Virus record (IMG/VR): IMGVR_UViG_3300030099_005981
Coordinates: 2,985 to 26,755 of that record
Strand: one strand, 5' to 3'
DNA length: 23,771 nucleotides
Source of the DNA: a virus
Made by a program: the position numbers and the translations under genes. Positions 1-8,139 of the stretch are shown piece by piece (position 1 is the first letter of the stretch; each line of letters starts with the position of its first letter). The notes under the pieces are model-generated. The model saw only the letters and a list, made by a program, of their open reading frames with translations. It was not told where the DNA came from and ran no database searches.

Positions 1-464
1 GTGCCTTATCTGAACTTAATCACCCAGAATCATCTTTAGTAGATTTAGAAAGAAGTTCTCACCGAGTATTAGAAACTTGGTGGGATGGAAACATACTAAT
101 GGGTAAACTAGAAATTCTCACATCTCCAGCATACCACCAAACAGGTGTAATTTCTTGTGTAGGAGATATAGCAGCTAATTTATTAAGACACGATGTAACA
201 CTAGGAATCTCCTCAAGAGGGGTAGGTTCATTAGAAAGAGAAAATGGACAAAATATGGTACAAGACGATTTTGAATTAATTTGTTTTGACCTAGTATCTT
301 CACCATCAACGCCAGGAGCTTACTTATTTAAAAATATTGAGGACAAAGAACTTTATGATGAAGCTTTAAGTCATGACAAGTCACAAGAACAGATAACAAG
401 TCAAGCTTTAAGTGGGTCATTAAAATTAATGGATAAACTAGATAATTTTTTATCTGGTTATTAA
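1..464 (+). CDS. 21: Prohead core protease, gp21-like (partial, 5' end outside window)
   Basis: This is the C-terminal part of a T4 gp21-type prohead protease, the serine protease that cleaves scaffold and capsid proteins during head maturation. The frame is open from base 3 to the window edge, so the ATG at 99 is internal. Two active-site neighbourhoods of the family are visible: E-L-N-H-P (bases 12-26), carrying the expected catalytic His, and G-I-S-S-R-G (204-221), carrying the expected nucleophilic Ser. The D-F-E-L-I-C-F-D-L-V-S-S-P-S stretch that follows is also typical of the family. It is followed by a scaffold-like and a capsid gene, the same order as T4 genes 21-22-23. The family assignment is recognised from motifs and gene order. 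The N-terminus cannot be judged. Confidence 0.88.
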   Translation, partial: ALSELNHPESSLVDLERSSHRVLETWWDGNILMGKLEILTSPAYHQTGVISCVGDIAANLLRHDVTLGISSRGVGSLERENGQNMVQDDFELICFDLVSSPSTPGAYLFKNIEDKELYDEALSHDKSQEQITSQALSGSLKLMDKLDNFLSGY

Positions 465-568
465 AAATAATATTTTATAGGTTATTTATCTTACGTGGGA
501 GGGTTTTTCCACTATTGATAATATTTATAAAACAAATAAAACTTTAAAAAGCGCTTAATAAAAAGGAT

Positions 569-2164
569 ATGGCAGATAATAAATCAGTCTTAGAACAAGC
601 CCTACTAGAGGCACAACAGCTAGAAGAAGCTGTTAAATCTAATGCAAAGGAAATACTTGCATCAACTATGAAGCAAGAAATTGAAGAGTTAGTTAAAGAA
701 TCATTAAATGAAGAAGAAGAAGATGACTTTGTCGATATGGAAGACGAGGAGAAAGTTTCTATGGATTTTGATGATGATGACGAAGAATATGAAGACCAAG
801 AAGAAGAGGAGTTTATGATGGCTCCTGGAGAAGAAGAAGCAATGGTGTCCATGGAAATGGGTACGGATGAACCAGCACTCGACCTAACACAAGCATCTGA
901 CGACGAAGTATTAAAAGTTTTCAAATCAATGGGAGCTGAAGATGGTATCGTTGTTACACAGGATGGTGATACAATTGATATTGAGGACCAGGAAGCTGGT
1001 ACTGAGTATAAAATTGAGTTAGCAGAGAGCAAACTTAGAAATAATCTTCTAATTAGAGAAGGTTATGATAAAAAAGATTCAATGGATGAAACATTCGTTG
1101 ATGATGTAGAAGAAATGAACGAAATGGATAAAGAAACCAAAGAAGGTCACTACGGTAAAAAACACATGGGTGAAATGGACCATATGGAAGATGAAACTAA
1201 CGAAGGTTATGGTAAAAAGTACATGGATGAAATGGACCATATGGATAAAGAGTCTAACGAAGGTTATGGTAAAAAACATATGGGTGAAATGGACCACATG
1301 GATAAAGAAGCCAAAGAAGGTTATGGTGAAAAGTACATGAACGAAATGGGTATGATGAAAGACGAACCAGTTTATGAAATTTCATTGGACGATGAAATGG
1401 GATTAGATGAGATGGAAGACATGGACGTTGAAGAGTTAAATGAAATGGGTTATGACTCACGTTTAGACTCTAGTCTTGGTATGACTGACGGTAAGGAATC
1501 GTCTAAAACCCAGAGTTACACTAGTAGAAGACGAGAAAGTGAAGGTATGGAAAAATACTTCCACAGACCAAAATTTTCAAGTAACAAACATAGTGAACAA
1601 CACATGGGTGAAATGAAGTCTGACGAAGAAATAGGAGAAGCTTCAAGAACTTATGGTTTTGGTTCTAAATCTGGAAGAGGTTTGAGAAAAGCTATTTCAA
1701 ACAATAGGAATTATGAATATCCTATGAATGAATCTTCTAGAAGTTCAATTCAGAAAATCATCGCAACAGCGAAACAGTTACAAACAGAGAATCGTCAATT
1801 CAGAGAAAAAAATAAGGAATATAGACAAGCTCTTAAAGTATTCAGAAACAAATTAAATGAAGTAGCAGTATTTAACGCTAACTTGGCGTACTCTACTAAG
1901 TTATTTACTGAACACACAACAACTAAAAAAGAGAAGGTTAACATCCTTAGACGTTTTGATGGCGTCACAACTTTGAATGAAAGTAAAAACTTGTTTAAGT
2001 CTCTATCTTCAGAATTAAATTCTAAAGTTAATAAGTTAAATGAGTCGGTTCAAAAAACCATTACTAAAACCCCTTCTGGTGGTTCTTCAGTCAATTTGAT
2101 TGAAAGTAAAACTTATGAAAGTCCTCAAATCACTAGGATGAGAGAGATTATGGGTAAGTTATAA
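569..2164 (+). CDS. 22: Prohead scaffold protein, gp22-like, with tandem acidic peptide repeats
   Basis: Likely the internal scaffold (core) protein around which the prohead assembles and which the gp21-like protease later degrades. The assignment rests mainly on position between protease and capsid genes and on composition. Residues 1-160 are extremely acidic, with runs of Glu and Asp. Residues 185-258 form four tandem 17-19-residue units of the type E-M-D-H-M-D-K-E-x-x-E-G-Y-G-K-K. Residues about 391-500 are charged and helical, probably coiled coil, as expected for an elongated core protein. Many L/I-x-E tripeptides (for example L-I-R-E at 161-164 and L-N-E near 469-471) could be protease sites. 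At 531 aa it is roughly twice the length of T4 gp22; the acidic and repeat regions account for the excess. No Shine-Dalgarno is seen; the leader is A-rich. Primary similarity to T4 gp22 is not evident by eye. Confidence 0.7.
   Translation: MADNKSVLEQALLEAQQLEEAVKSNAKEILASTMKQEIEELVKESLNEEEEDDFVDMEDEEKVSMDFDDDDEEYEDQEEEEFMMAPGEEEAMVSMEMGTDEPALDLTQASDDEVLKVFKSMGAEDGIVVTQDGDTIDIEDQEAGTEYKIELAESKLRNNLLIREGYDKKDSMDETFVDDVEEMNEMDKETKEGHYGKKHMGEMDHMEDETNEGYGKKYMDEMDHMDKESNEGYGKKHMGEMDHMDKEAKEGYGEKYMNEMGMMKDEPVYEISLDDEMGLDEMEDMDVEELNEMGYDSRLDSSLGMTDGKESSKTQSYTSRRRESEGMEKYFHRPKFSSNKHSEQHMGEMKSDEEIGEASRTYGFGSKSGRGLRKAISNNRNYEYPMNESSRSSIQKIIATAKQLQTENRQFREKNKEYRQALKVFRNKLNEVAVFNANLAYSTKLFTEHTTTKKEKVNILRRFDGVTTLNESKNLFKSLSSELNSKVNKLNESVQKTITKTPSGGSSVNLIESKTYESPQITRMREIMGKL
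1121..1342 (+). repeat. In-frame tandem repeat in the scaffold gene
   Basis: Four consecutive units of 51, 57, 57 and 57 bases each begin with GAAATGGA and encode E-M-D-(H-M)-(D/E)-(K/D)-E-x-x-E-G-(H)Y-G-(K/E)-K-(H/Y)-M-(G/D/N). Unit lengths are multiples of three, so copy number can change without a frameshift. The units differ at synonymous and non-synonymous sites, so they are not freshly duplicated. A degenerate piece, H-M-G-E-M, recurs near base 1600. Confidence 0.9.
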
Positions 2165-2201
2165 TAATTAAATAAACGCTAACTAAAAAAATAAATTAAA
2201 A

Positions 2202-4022
2202 ATGGGAGCATTATTAGAATCTGGTATGGTCGGAAACATTGGTTTAAAACACCTTAAAGTTATCCGCGAAGATACTATTGGAAAATGGAACAAGCTTGGG
2301 TTCCTTAACGGATTAAATGGGCACACAAAAGAAAACGTTGCTCAATTATACGAAAATCAAGCTACACACTTAATTAACGAGGCTACGTCATCTGACGCTT
2401 CAGGTTCGTTTGAAACAGTTGTTTTCCCAATCATTAGAAGAGTATTCTCTAAATTATTGGCAAACGATATCGTTTCTGTACAAGCTATGAACTTACCAAT
2501 TGGTAAATTGTTCTACTTTGTACCTAAAATTTCTGAAAGAACTACAAACGCTGCTGGTAAAGGTGGTGACCCTGCTACAGGTATGGCTGGTCATACTAAC
2601 CCAATCGGTTCAGGTTTAGGTAATGATACTACAACTTTTGACCCAGTTGACCTTTATGACGCTTACTATGAAAATGGTAGAGATGGTTTATTTGACCGTT
2701 CAAAAGGAGCTTTTTCAGCTGTAACTAGACCAACAACAGTTCAACAATGGAACACAGCGGGTACAGCATTCCAAGATGCAGCAACTATTGCAGCAGCATA
2801 TCCTGGATTAACTGCTTGTACTGACGGTGGTGTTAGAAGTGTAATTGTTAAATTAGAAGGGTTCTCTACTGCAGGTGCTGGTAAATTAATCGGACCTAAC
2901 GGTAATGAAATGGACACTGAAGAGTTTTTATCTTCATTAGAGTTTTTCTCTGATTCAGATATAGCATGTTGTGCAAACACAGGTAAGACTTACATTACAT
3001 CAACTACTAAAATACCATTTAGAGTAGTAACTCAAAAATATGGTAAAGCTATTGTACAGTATGGTTCTACTAAAGATACAACATTCCCAGGTGGTTCATA
3101 TGAAGATATCTGTGATGTTGACGGAGCAATCTGGATTGGTTTAGATTTATCATGTCCAGCATGTATTGACTGTAACTCAGTTGATGGTTATATGGGAGCT
3201 TTCATTGATGGTTCAGGTATACAACCTACCTTCCAAGCTCAGTACAGAATTTACCAAGATTTGGAATTCGAAACTGAATTAGCTGAAGTTTCTTTTGACC
3301 TTGACGCAGTTACTGTATCGGTTACAGAAAGAAAACTAAGAGCTCAATGGTCACCAGAATTAGCACAAGACGTTAGTGCATTCCATAACATTGATGCTGA
3401 AGCTGAATTAACAGCTTTATTATCTGAAGAGATAGCAGCTGAAATCGATAGAGAAATCTTGAGAGACCTTAGAAAAGGTGCAGCATGGCAACTAAGATGG
3501 GATTACAACGGATGGAAGAGATTCTCAGCTGGTCAAGCACCATACACTCAAAAAGATTGGAATCAAACATTGATTACTGCGATTAACCAAATCTCAGCTC
3601 AGATTCACAAGTCTACATTGAGAGGTGGAGCTAACTGGATTGTATGTTCTTCTGAAGTTTCTGCAATTTTTGACGATTTAGAATACTTCCACGTATCTAA
3701 CGCGTCTCCAGAGCAAGACCAATATAACATGGGTATCGAGAAAGTAGGTTCACTTTCTGGTCGTTACACAGTATACAGAGACCCTTACTTCCCAGCAAAC
3801 AAATGTTTGTTAGGTCACAAAGGAACATCTCTACTTGATACTGGTTATGTATACGCACCATACGTACCATTACAACTTACACCAACAATGTATAACCCAT
3901 TCAACTTCGCACCAATCAAAGGTATTATGACCAGATACGCGAAGAAGATGGTAAACAACAGATTCTATGGTCTTATCACTATAGATGGAGTAAGAACTTT
4001 CGATATCAGAGAGTTAAGATAA
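2202..4022 (+). CDS. 23: Major capsid protein, gp23-like
   Basis: Hexamer-forming major capsid protein of a T4-type head. Visible family hallmarks are the N-terminal propeptide ending L-I-N-E|A at residues 57-61 (T4 gp23 is cut at an equivalent L-T-E|A site), followed by an F-x-x-x-V-F-P-I-I-R-R-V-F region and the V-Q-A-M-N-L-P-I-G-K segment. Around residues 380-430 there is a strongly conserved R-A-Q-W-S-P-E-L-A-Q-D and N-I-D-A-E-A-E-L block. The length of 606 aa exceeds T4 gp23 (521 aa); the extra sequence seems to lie between about residues 200 and 340, where nine-cysteine content is concentrated and includes C318-P-A-C321-I-D-C324. The start lacks a Shine-Dalgarno and follows an A-rich leader. 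A strong terminator lies immediately downstream. Confidence 0.93.
   Translation: MGALLESGMVGNIGLKHLKVIREDTIGKWNKLGFLNGLNGHTKENVAQLYENQATHLINEATSSDASGSFETVVFPIIRRVFSKLLANDIVSVQAMNLPIGKLFYFVPKISERTTNAAGKGGDPATGMAGHTNPIGSGLGNDTTTFDPVDLYDAYYENGRDGLFDRSKGAFSAVTRPTTVQQWNTAGTAFQDAATIAAAYPGLTACTDGGVRSVIVKLEGFSTAGAGKLIGPNGNEMDTEEFLSSLEFFSDSDIACCANTGKTYITSTTKIPFRVVTQKYGKAIVQYGSTKDTTFPGGSYEDICDVDGAIWIGLDLSCPACIDCNSVDGYMGAFIDGSGIQPTFQAQYRIYQDLEFETELAEVSFDLDAVTVSVTERKLRAQWSPELAQDVSAFHNIDAEAELTALLSEEIAAEIDREILRDLRKGAAWQLRWDYNGWKRFSAGQAPYTQKDWNQTLITAINQISAQIHKSTLRGGANWIVCSSEVSAIFDDLEYFHVSNASPEQDQYNMGIEKVGSLSGRYTVYRDPYFPANKCLLGHKGTSLLDTGYVYAPYVPLQLTPTMYNPFNFAPIKGIMTRYAKKMVNNRFYGLITIDGVRTFDIRELR
2370..2384 (+). 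other. Predicted gp21-type propeptide cleavage site in the capsid protein
   Basis: Codons 57-61 encode L-I-N-E|A. T4-type prohead proteases cut after the Glu of (L/I)-x-E, and T4 gp23 is processed at a matching place about 65 residues from its start. Here the cut would remove residues 1-60. The site is read from sequence; processing itself is inferred. Confidence 0.7.
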
Positions 4023-4047
4023 TAAGTATTATATACTTTATCATAAT

Positions 4048-4078
4048 AAAAACCCCTCTAATGAGGGGTTTTTTTTTG
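4048..4078. terminator. Bidirectional intrinsic terminator between convergent modules
   Basis: Perfect 8-bp stem AACCCCTC (4051-4058) and GAGGGGTT (4063-4070) with loop TAAT, extendable by A-T pairs, followed on the + strand by a run of T to 4077. On the - strand the same hairpin is followed by TTTTTATT. It lies 29 bases after the capsid stop and 13 bases beyond the stop of the convergent CAP gene, so it can end transcription from both sides. Confidence 0.93.
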
Positions 4079-4090
4079 TCCAATAATTTA

Positions 4091-4594
4091 TTAAGAATAT
4101 ACATTTAATGTGGAATAGGTCCACCATGCACCTATTGACCATTGAAATTTAGCCGTATGGGTGGTAGATACCGCACCATATTTTGTATTAGGACATAATA
4201 AAGTTCTGTGATGACCTGGTGAGTTAATCCATTGCTGAAGAATTTTTTCACTTTGTTCTTCATCTGTTTCATAGTTATACCTGTCTGTTACTGCACAATT
4301 TTCTTTAGTTAAACCCCACAAAACATTTTCTAATAAAAGTCTGTCACCTCCCGAATATGTAGAATCACTACCTACTTGAAAATGTGTACAGTCTCCCAGT
4401 TCCATTAAATACTCATTATGGCCTTTAGAAGCTTTCCACACATTTTGGTCCCATATCCAAGAATCCAAACCATTAGAATTTCTATAATCGTTTATTTTTT
4501 TAAATAAAAGAAAATCTAAACTAGTTTGAGCAAAAAGACCAAAGCTAAATAAAATAAATGTTATTAAGGTTAAAATATTTTTCATATGTATCAT
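4091..4594 (-). CDS. Secreted CAP-domain (SCP/YkwD-like) protein
   Basis: A small exported protein of the CAP superfamily, whose bacterial members are secreted and mostly of unknown biochemical role. Residues 1-22 form a signal peptide (short basic start, hydrophobic core, end F-A|Q), a style typical of Bacteroidota. The mature part shows CAP hallmarks: G-H-N-E-Y (H59, E61), C-T-H-F (H71), L-E-N-V (E89), then W122-I-N-S-P-G-H-H-R, which is the classic W-x-x-S-P-G-H signature. The four cavity-type His/Glu residues seem present. Met4 (start at 4585) is an equally good or better start, giving M-K-N-I-L and a longer leader after the promoter. The gene stands alone between a terminator and its own host-type promoter, so it looks like a cargo gene expressed from the host polymerase. 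Function during infection is unknown; cell-envelope or surface modification is possible. Confidence 0.85.
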   Translation of the reverse strand: MIHMKNILTLITFILFSFGLFAQTSLDFLLFKKINDYRNSNGLDSWIWDQNVWKASKGHNEYLMELGDCTHFQVGSDSTYSGGDRLLLENVLWGLTKENCAVTDRYNYETDEEQSEKILQQWINSPGHHRTLLCPNTKYGAVSTTHTAKFQWSIGAWWTYSTLNVYS

Positions 4595-4615
4595 AGTGTT
4601 TTAATTATTATAGTA

Positions 4616-4647
4616 CAAATATAATGAAAAAATATTAAACTACCAAA
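4616..4647 (-). promoter_or_regulatory. Bacteroidota-type housekeeping promoter for the CAP gene
   Basis: On the - strand TTTG (4647-4644) is followed after 20 bp by TATATTTG (4623-4616). This matches the Bacteroides/Flavobacterium primary sigma consensus TTTG-(19-21 bp)-TAnnTTTG. Transcription would start near 4609, giving a leader of about 15-24 bases before either candidate start codon of the CAP gene. The region 4595-4660 otherwise shows nothing but AT-rich spacer. Confidence 0.7.
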
Positions 4648-4660
4648 TTAAAATAAAAGA

Positions 4661-6232
4661 TTATTGTCTATAATCTGCGGGTGGATTACCAAAGTAATTA
4701 GCTTGATTGACCACTTGAAATTTAAGTGTTTGAGAATACGTATTGATTTCTAAGTCCGATATTGCTTGTATATCTAAATAATATTCGTTAGGTACCATAT
4801 CACCAGTGTCTATTAAAAAATAATTTTGATTGTTAGCTCTGTTAACTTTGGTCCATGGGTGAGTCTCTACTTCTGTTGTCCCTTGTTTTACGTACATTCT
4901 ATAACGTATGTTAGATATGGGTTGGGGTACTTCTGTCGAGTATTCTTTTCTAGCCGAAACAATTACTTTTCTAATATCACCGTTAACTACCTTCTCATCT
5001 CTCTTTATTCCAGAAACTGAGTAACCGTAGTGTTTAGGTAAACCTACATGTGTCCCGATTTCAAAATACTGAGAATTAGCTTTTAAAGTAAACTTGTTAT
5101 TAATGTCAGTTTGACAATTACCATCAATAGATAATCCAGACCACCTATCTGTAAAAATACATGGTGTAGAGTAGGTGTCACACGGTATTGAAAAACAAAT
5201 ACAATAAACTCCTTTAGTGACTTGAGAAGCCTCTAATGTGTACAATAAATCACCTGAACTATTATAGATTGTTACTGTAGGAAGTGTATCTAAATTAACG
5301 GGTACACCACCAGCATTAACATACAAGTACAAACAATTAGTTTTACCTTCATAAAAGAAATTTCGAGCATCGTCTATATAGTCATGATAATTAGTTTCTA
5401 AATAAGGTTCGTAGAACGTTTGAGTATACATAGTAAAAAATCCAGTAGAGTAACTTTCAGTTAATCCAGTTAAAGCTTCTATTTCTTTCACATAACCTAT
5501 AGCGTAACCAACACTAGTGTAACCAGTTCCCCCAGTTAAAATAGCGTTTATCTCATTAGTCATATCGAATTCTATGTTCTCATTACCATTATCAAAAGAT
5601 TGTGTTGCGATAACAGTAGGTGTACATGAACTAAAACTATACCAATCATAAGCACCGTTAGTACACCACGCGTTAATGGTACTTTCGTAGTACCAATTAC
5701 TGGGTCTAGTAGAAAATGACTTATCGTCTAAACCAGACCATTCACTTCCAGTATCTACATAGTCGTAACCTACACCTTCTGACCAGGTACTTGCACTAGT
5801 AACACCACTTAATTTAATTAAAACTAAATCAAAAGATGTTGCTCTTTTATTACCTTTAGCAGTTGTGGTGTTTAATAATTCTTTATCAAAAGTTGAGGTG
5901 TTAACCATTCTTAAAGTATGTGTGGCTGCACTGTTTAGACACCCACCTTCTAGATTAATTGTTTGGTCTTGGTATTTCTCTTTTAAGTCATTTAAATTTA
6001 AGTCAAATATGAACCTACTAAAACTGTTATTTATACGTTGTCTAGTATAACCAGTTATAGAAACTCCATTGTCGTCTATACAACTATCGGTTGGGTTCTG
6101 TGTCTCTACACAAACAAATCTGGAAACCCCACCCCCGTAAAAAATTTCAGTAACTGGATTTTTAGCTGTATTAACCTCACTATTAGATATTAGTGTGTTG
6201 TTCTTACTAAAATATGACTTATGAGTACTCAT
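4661..6232 (-). CDS. Cys-rich beta-structured protein, probably virion (tail/fibre-associated)
   Basis: Not recognised as a named family. The sequence is rich in Ser, Thr, Tyr and Asn with alternating hydrophobic residues, consistent with beta-sandwich domains, and carries no signal peptide or membrane segment. An S-R-F-I-F-D-L-N-L-N-D-L stretch near residues 72-83 recalls the first half of DNRLRE-like carbohydrate-associated domains, but the match is weak. It contains eleven cysteines, four of them within V-Y-C-I-C-F-S-I-P-C-D-T-Y-S-T-P-C, unusual for a cytoplasmic virion protein. The last 100 residues look like a separate beta domain. It lies directly downstream, on the same strand, of the gp5-like hub gene (22-base gap), which suggests a tail or fibre component. 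Function is inferred from context only. Confidence 0.5.
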   Translation of the reverse strand: MSTHKSYFSKNNTLISNSEVNTAKNPVTEIFYGGGVSRFVCVETQNPTDSCIDDNGVSITGYTRQRINNSFSRFIFDLNLNDLKEKYQDQTINLEGGCLNSAATHTLRMVNTSTFDKELLNTTTAKGNKRATSFDLVLIKLSGVTSASTWSEGVGYDYVDTGSEWSGLDDKSFSTRPSNWYYESTINAWCTNGAYDWYSFSSCTPTVIATQSFDNGNENIEFDMTNEINAILTGGTGYTSVGYAIGYVKEIEALTGLTESYSTGFFTMYTQTFYEPYLETNYHDYIDDARNFFYEGKTNCLYLYVNAGGVPVNLDTLPTVTIYNSSGDLLYTLEASQVTKGVYCICFSIPCDTYSTPCIFTDRWSGLSIDGNCQTDINNKFTLKANSQYFEIGTHVGLPKHYGYSVSGIKRDEKVVNGDIRKVIVSARKEYSTEVPQPISNIRYRMYVKQGTTEVETHPWTKVNRANNQNYFLIDTGDMVPNEYYLDIQAISDLEINTYSQTLKFQVVNQANYFGNPPADYRQ

Positions 6233-6254
6233 TATTCTCTTTACTAATAAATAT

Positions 6255-7949
6255 CTAGTTAATTCTTATATTCTCATTCAAAAAAGTCTTACTATTAAAG
6301 AGGGTTCTAATTTCACTTATAAGGTCTGGATTCTTTGCGGCGGTACCCGCATTTCCATGTTCGTGAGTTGCTAAAAAGTCTACAATTTTAGATAAAAGTT
6401 TAACTAGTTGTTCACCTCTAACTAAAGGTTCTGTTTCATTAACATCCATTTTAACTAAATTTTCTTGGTCAATTCCTACATTCTGACCTGTTTCAGGTCT
6501 ATTTAAATTTACGTTATTAGGATTGTTAGAATTTTTACCTGGAATTGTACTATCATAAGAGTATAATAATATTTTATTACTCATAGCATTAATTATACCT
6601 TGTCTTTTTTTCTCATTTTCACTAGTACTTATGATATCGATATCAGTTTTTTTAGGGTCTGGTTGCGGGTCTTCTTTATTTATTAGACACGCTGACCCTA
6701 CGGTAATATCAATACCACTAATATTAACACCATTAATAACGTTTGTACTAATTCTTTTTTTCTCATCCTCACCTCTAGTATAATAATTATATAATTTGTA
6801 CGATGGTCTAAAATAAAAAGGGTATAAATCTAATGTTTGATTAGTGGGTGAGGGTTCACCTACTTCACCCGTAGTAACTAACTGACCACTTTTAACGTAC
6901 CAGGGTTGGAGAAGACTGGGTAATCCTTCTTCAGAAGGAGGAGACTCTATACTTTGATTTTCCATTCCAGCAGTTTCTATTAAAAATCTATTAATCAATG
7001 AAGTTACCCCACTAATTGGTTGGTTACCGAATTTAATAGTCGCAGATATCTTATCTGGTGTGGGGTTACCGTTAGGATTAAACGGTGTGCCAACTCCAAC
7101 ATCCAAATTAGTAGGCCCTTTATCACCTACCCACTCCGTACCATCTGGTGCCACTTGGTACAAGTTTATTTCACCAGTCAAATTTTCTTCCGACCAAACA
7201 GTATCTTCACCATAAACATCATACTCTACCAACCATTTTACTTTTTCTTTTACAGCTTCTATTTTTTCTATTGTCTCCTTAACTAAATTTAGTTCTGTTG
7301 AAAAATTAGTAAGTTGTACAGTAGTTACTTCTTTATTGTTTGTGGGAAAATCTGGGTCCTTTTCATTAGGTTCGAATTTTCCTGCTCTTAGAACAATTTC
7401 TCCACTTCTATTTTTTTCACCACTAAATATAATATCACTATTATTTCTACCATCAATAGAAATATGTTGTGGTGAAGCAAAAACTTTGGAGGACGAATCA
7501 GATTGTGTTATATTCTTGGGTCCCTGAACCCTAACTCCTTTGGTAGTACCTTTTCTACCGTTTGCAGAATTTTGATATTCTAAGTCCTGTGGTGCACTAA
7601 TTAAAGGTCCTATATAAAAATTATTAGAGAATTCATTCTCAGGATTCATTAAAATTATTTGTACACTCTCATCAGGTTTTGGTATTTGATTTATAAATAA
7701 AGGTAACATAGGTAAAACAACGTATGGGTCTAACTTAGACCAATAGACTTTACTCTCTAATGCCAATTTTTTTTCATTATCACTAGACCATGTTATGCCT
7801 TCATCTATTAAAATTTTAGTATACTCAGCATCCGCACACACTGAATGATTTTCTTCTGGGCAGTGTGTGTCCATAATAGCACGTATTCTGCCAGCTCTTG
7901 CGGGGTCTTCATTATCTAAACAAACACCAAAATTAAATACTTTACTCAT
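6255..7949 (-). CDS. Baseplate hub/spike protein, gp5-like OB-fold (no lysozyme domain seen)
   Basis: The N-terminus F-G-V-C-L-D-N-E-D-P-A-R-A-G-R-I-R-A resembles the OB-fold start of T4 gp5 and related spike proteins (V-x-D-x-x-D-P-x-x-x-G-R-I-R-V). Residues about 75-125 continue the pattern with L-P-P-x-P-type loops and F-Y-I-G-P. I see no lysozyme domain like that inserted in T4 gp5. The C-terminus (around residue 528) has T-H-E-H-G-N-A; H-x-H motifs coordinate iron at the tip of several phage spikes, but here about 36 residues follow. The start overlaps the preceding 65-aa gene by 8 bases, implying translational coupling. Likely part of the central baseplate hub that punctures the outer membrane. 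The hub assignment is moderate; the precise gp5 equivalence is uncertain. Confidence 0.55.
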   Translation of the reverse strand: MSKVFNFGVCLDNEDPARAGRIRAIMDTHCPEENHSVCADAEYTKILIDEGITWSSDNEKKLALESKVYWSKLDPYVVLPMLPLFINQIPKPDESVQIILMNPENEFSNNFYIGPLISAPQDLEYQNSANGRKGTTKGVRVQGPKNITQSDSSSKVFASPQHISIDGRNNSDIIFSGEKNRSGEIVLRAGKFEPNEKDPDFPTNNKEVTTVQLTNFSTELNLVKETIEKIEAVKEKVKWLVEYDVYGEDTVWSEENLTGEINLYQVAPDGTEWVGDKGPTNLDVGVGTPFNPNGNPTPDKISATIKFGNQPISGVTSLINRFLIETAGMENQSIESPPSEEGLPSLLQPWYVKSGQLVTTGEVGEPSPTNQTLDLYPFYFRPSYKLYNYYTRGEDEKKRISTNVINGVNISGIDITVGSACLINKEDPQPDPKKTDIDIISTSENEKKRQGIINAMSNKILLYSYDSTIPGKNSNNPNNVNLNRPETGQNVGIDQENLVKMDVNETEPLVRGEQLVKLLSKIVDFLATHEHGNAGTAAKNPDLISEIRTLFNSKTFLNENIRIN

Positions 7950-8139
7950 GAGAACCTACTCTTTTTTTATATTCATCATACAATTTATTGTAATCCGCTT
8001 CTAAAGCATCTATCTGGTAAGTTATTTCAATAACTCTAGATTTATCACTTTCGAATCTTTCTTTTAAAAAAGTTAAAGCTTTGTATAAATCTACATTAGA
8101 TGCGTTTTTGTAATCTTCTATTGTCTCTTTTAAATTCAT
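7942..8139 (-). CDS. Small coiled-coil protein, unknown function
   Basis: A 65-aa, highly charged, helical protein. Residues about 15-60 have heptad-like spacing of Leu, Ile and Tyr, consistent with a short coiled coil. It overlaps the start of the gp5-like gene by 8 bases and lies 10 bases downstream of the 634-aa structural gene, so it belongs to the same transcript. The leader before its ATG is A/T-only. It may be an assembly chaperone or a minor baseplate part, but nothing in the sequence proves this. Confidence 0.6.
   Translation of the reverse strand: MNLKETIEDYKNASNVDLYKALTFLKERFESDKSRVIEITYQIDALEADYNKLYDEYKKRVGSHE

Noticed and set aside
495-512. Small hairpin (GTGGGA/TTCCAC) between protease and scaffold genes
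   Set aside because: Only six pairs with a wobble and no T-run after it, so neither a terminator nor a clear regulatory element.
544-1032. 162-aa open frame on the - strand, extremely Ser-rich
   Set aside because: It is the antisense shadow of the Glu/Asp-codon-rich scaffold gene; GAA/GAT repeats read as TTC/ATC on the other strand. No leader or partner gene supports it.
1079-1460. Two short - strand open frames over the scaffold repeats
   Set aside because: Low-complexity His/Phe/Thr-rich products caused by the tandem repeat on the coding strand.
7020-7527. Two + strand open frames within the gp5-like gene
   Set aside because: Shadows of the coding strand, with no start context or recognisable motif.
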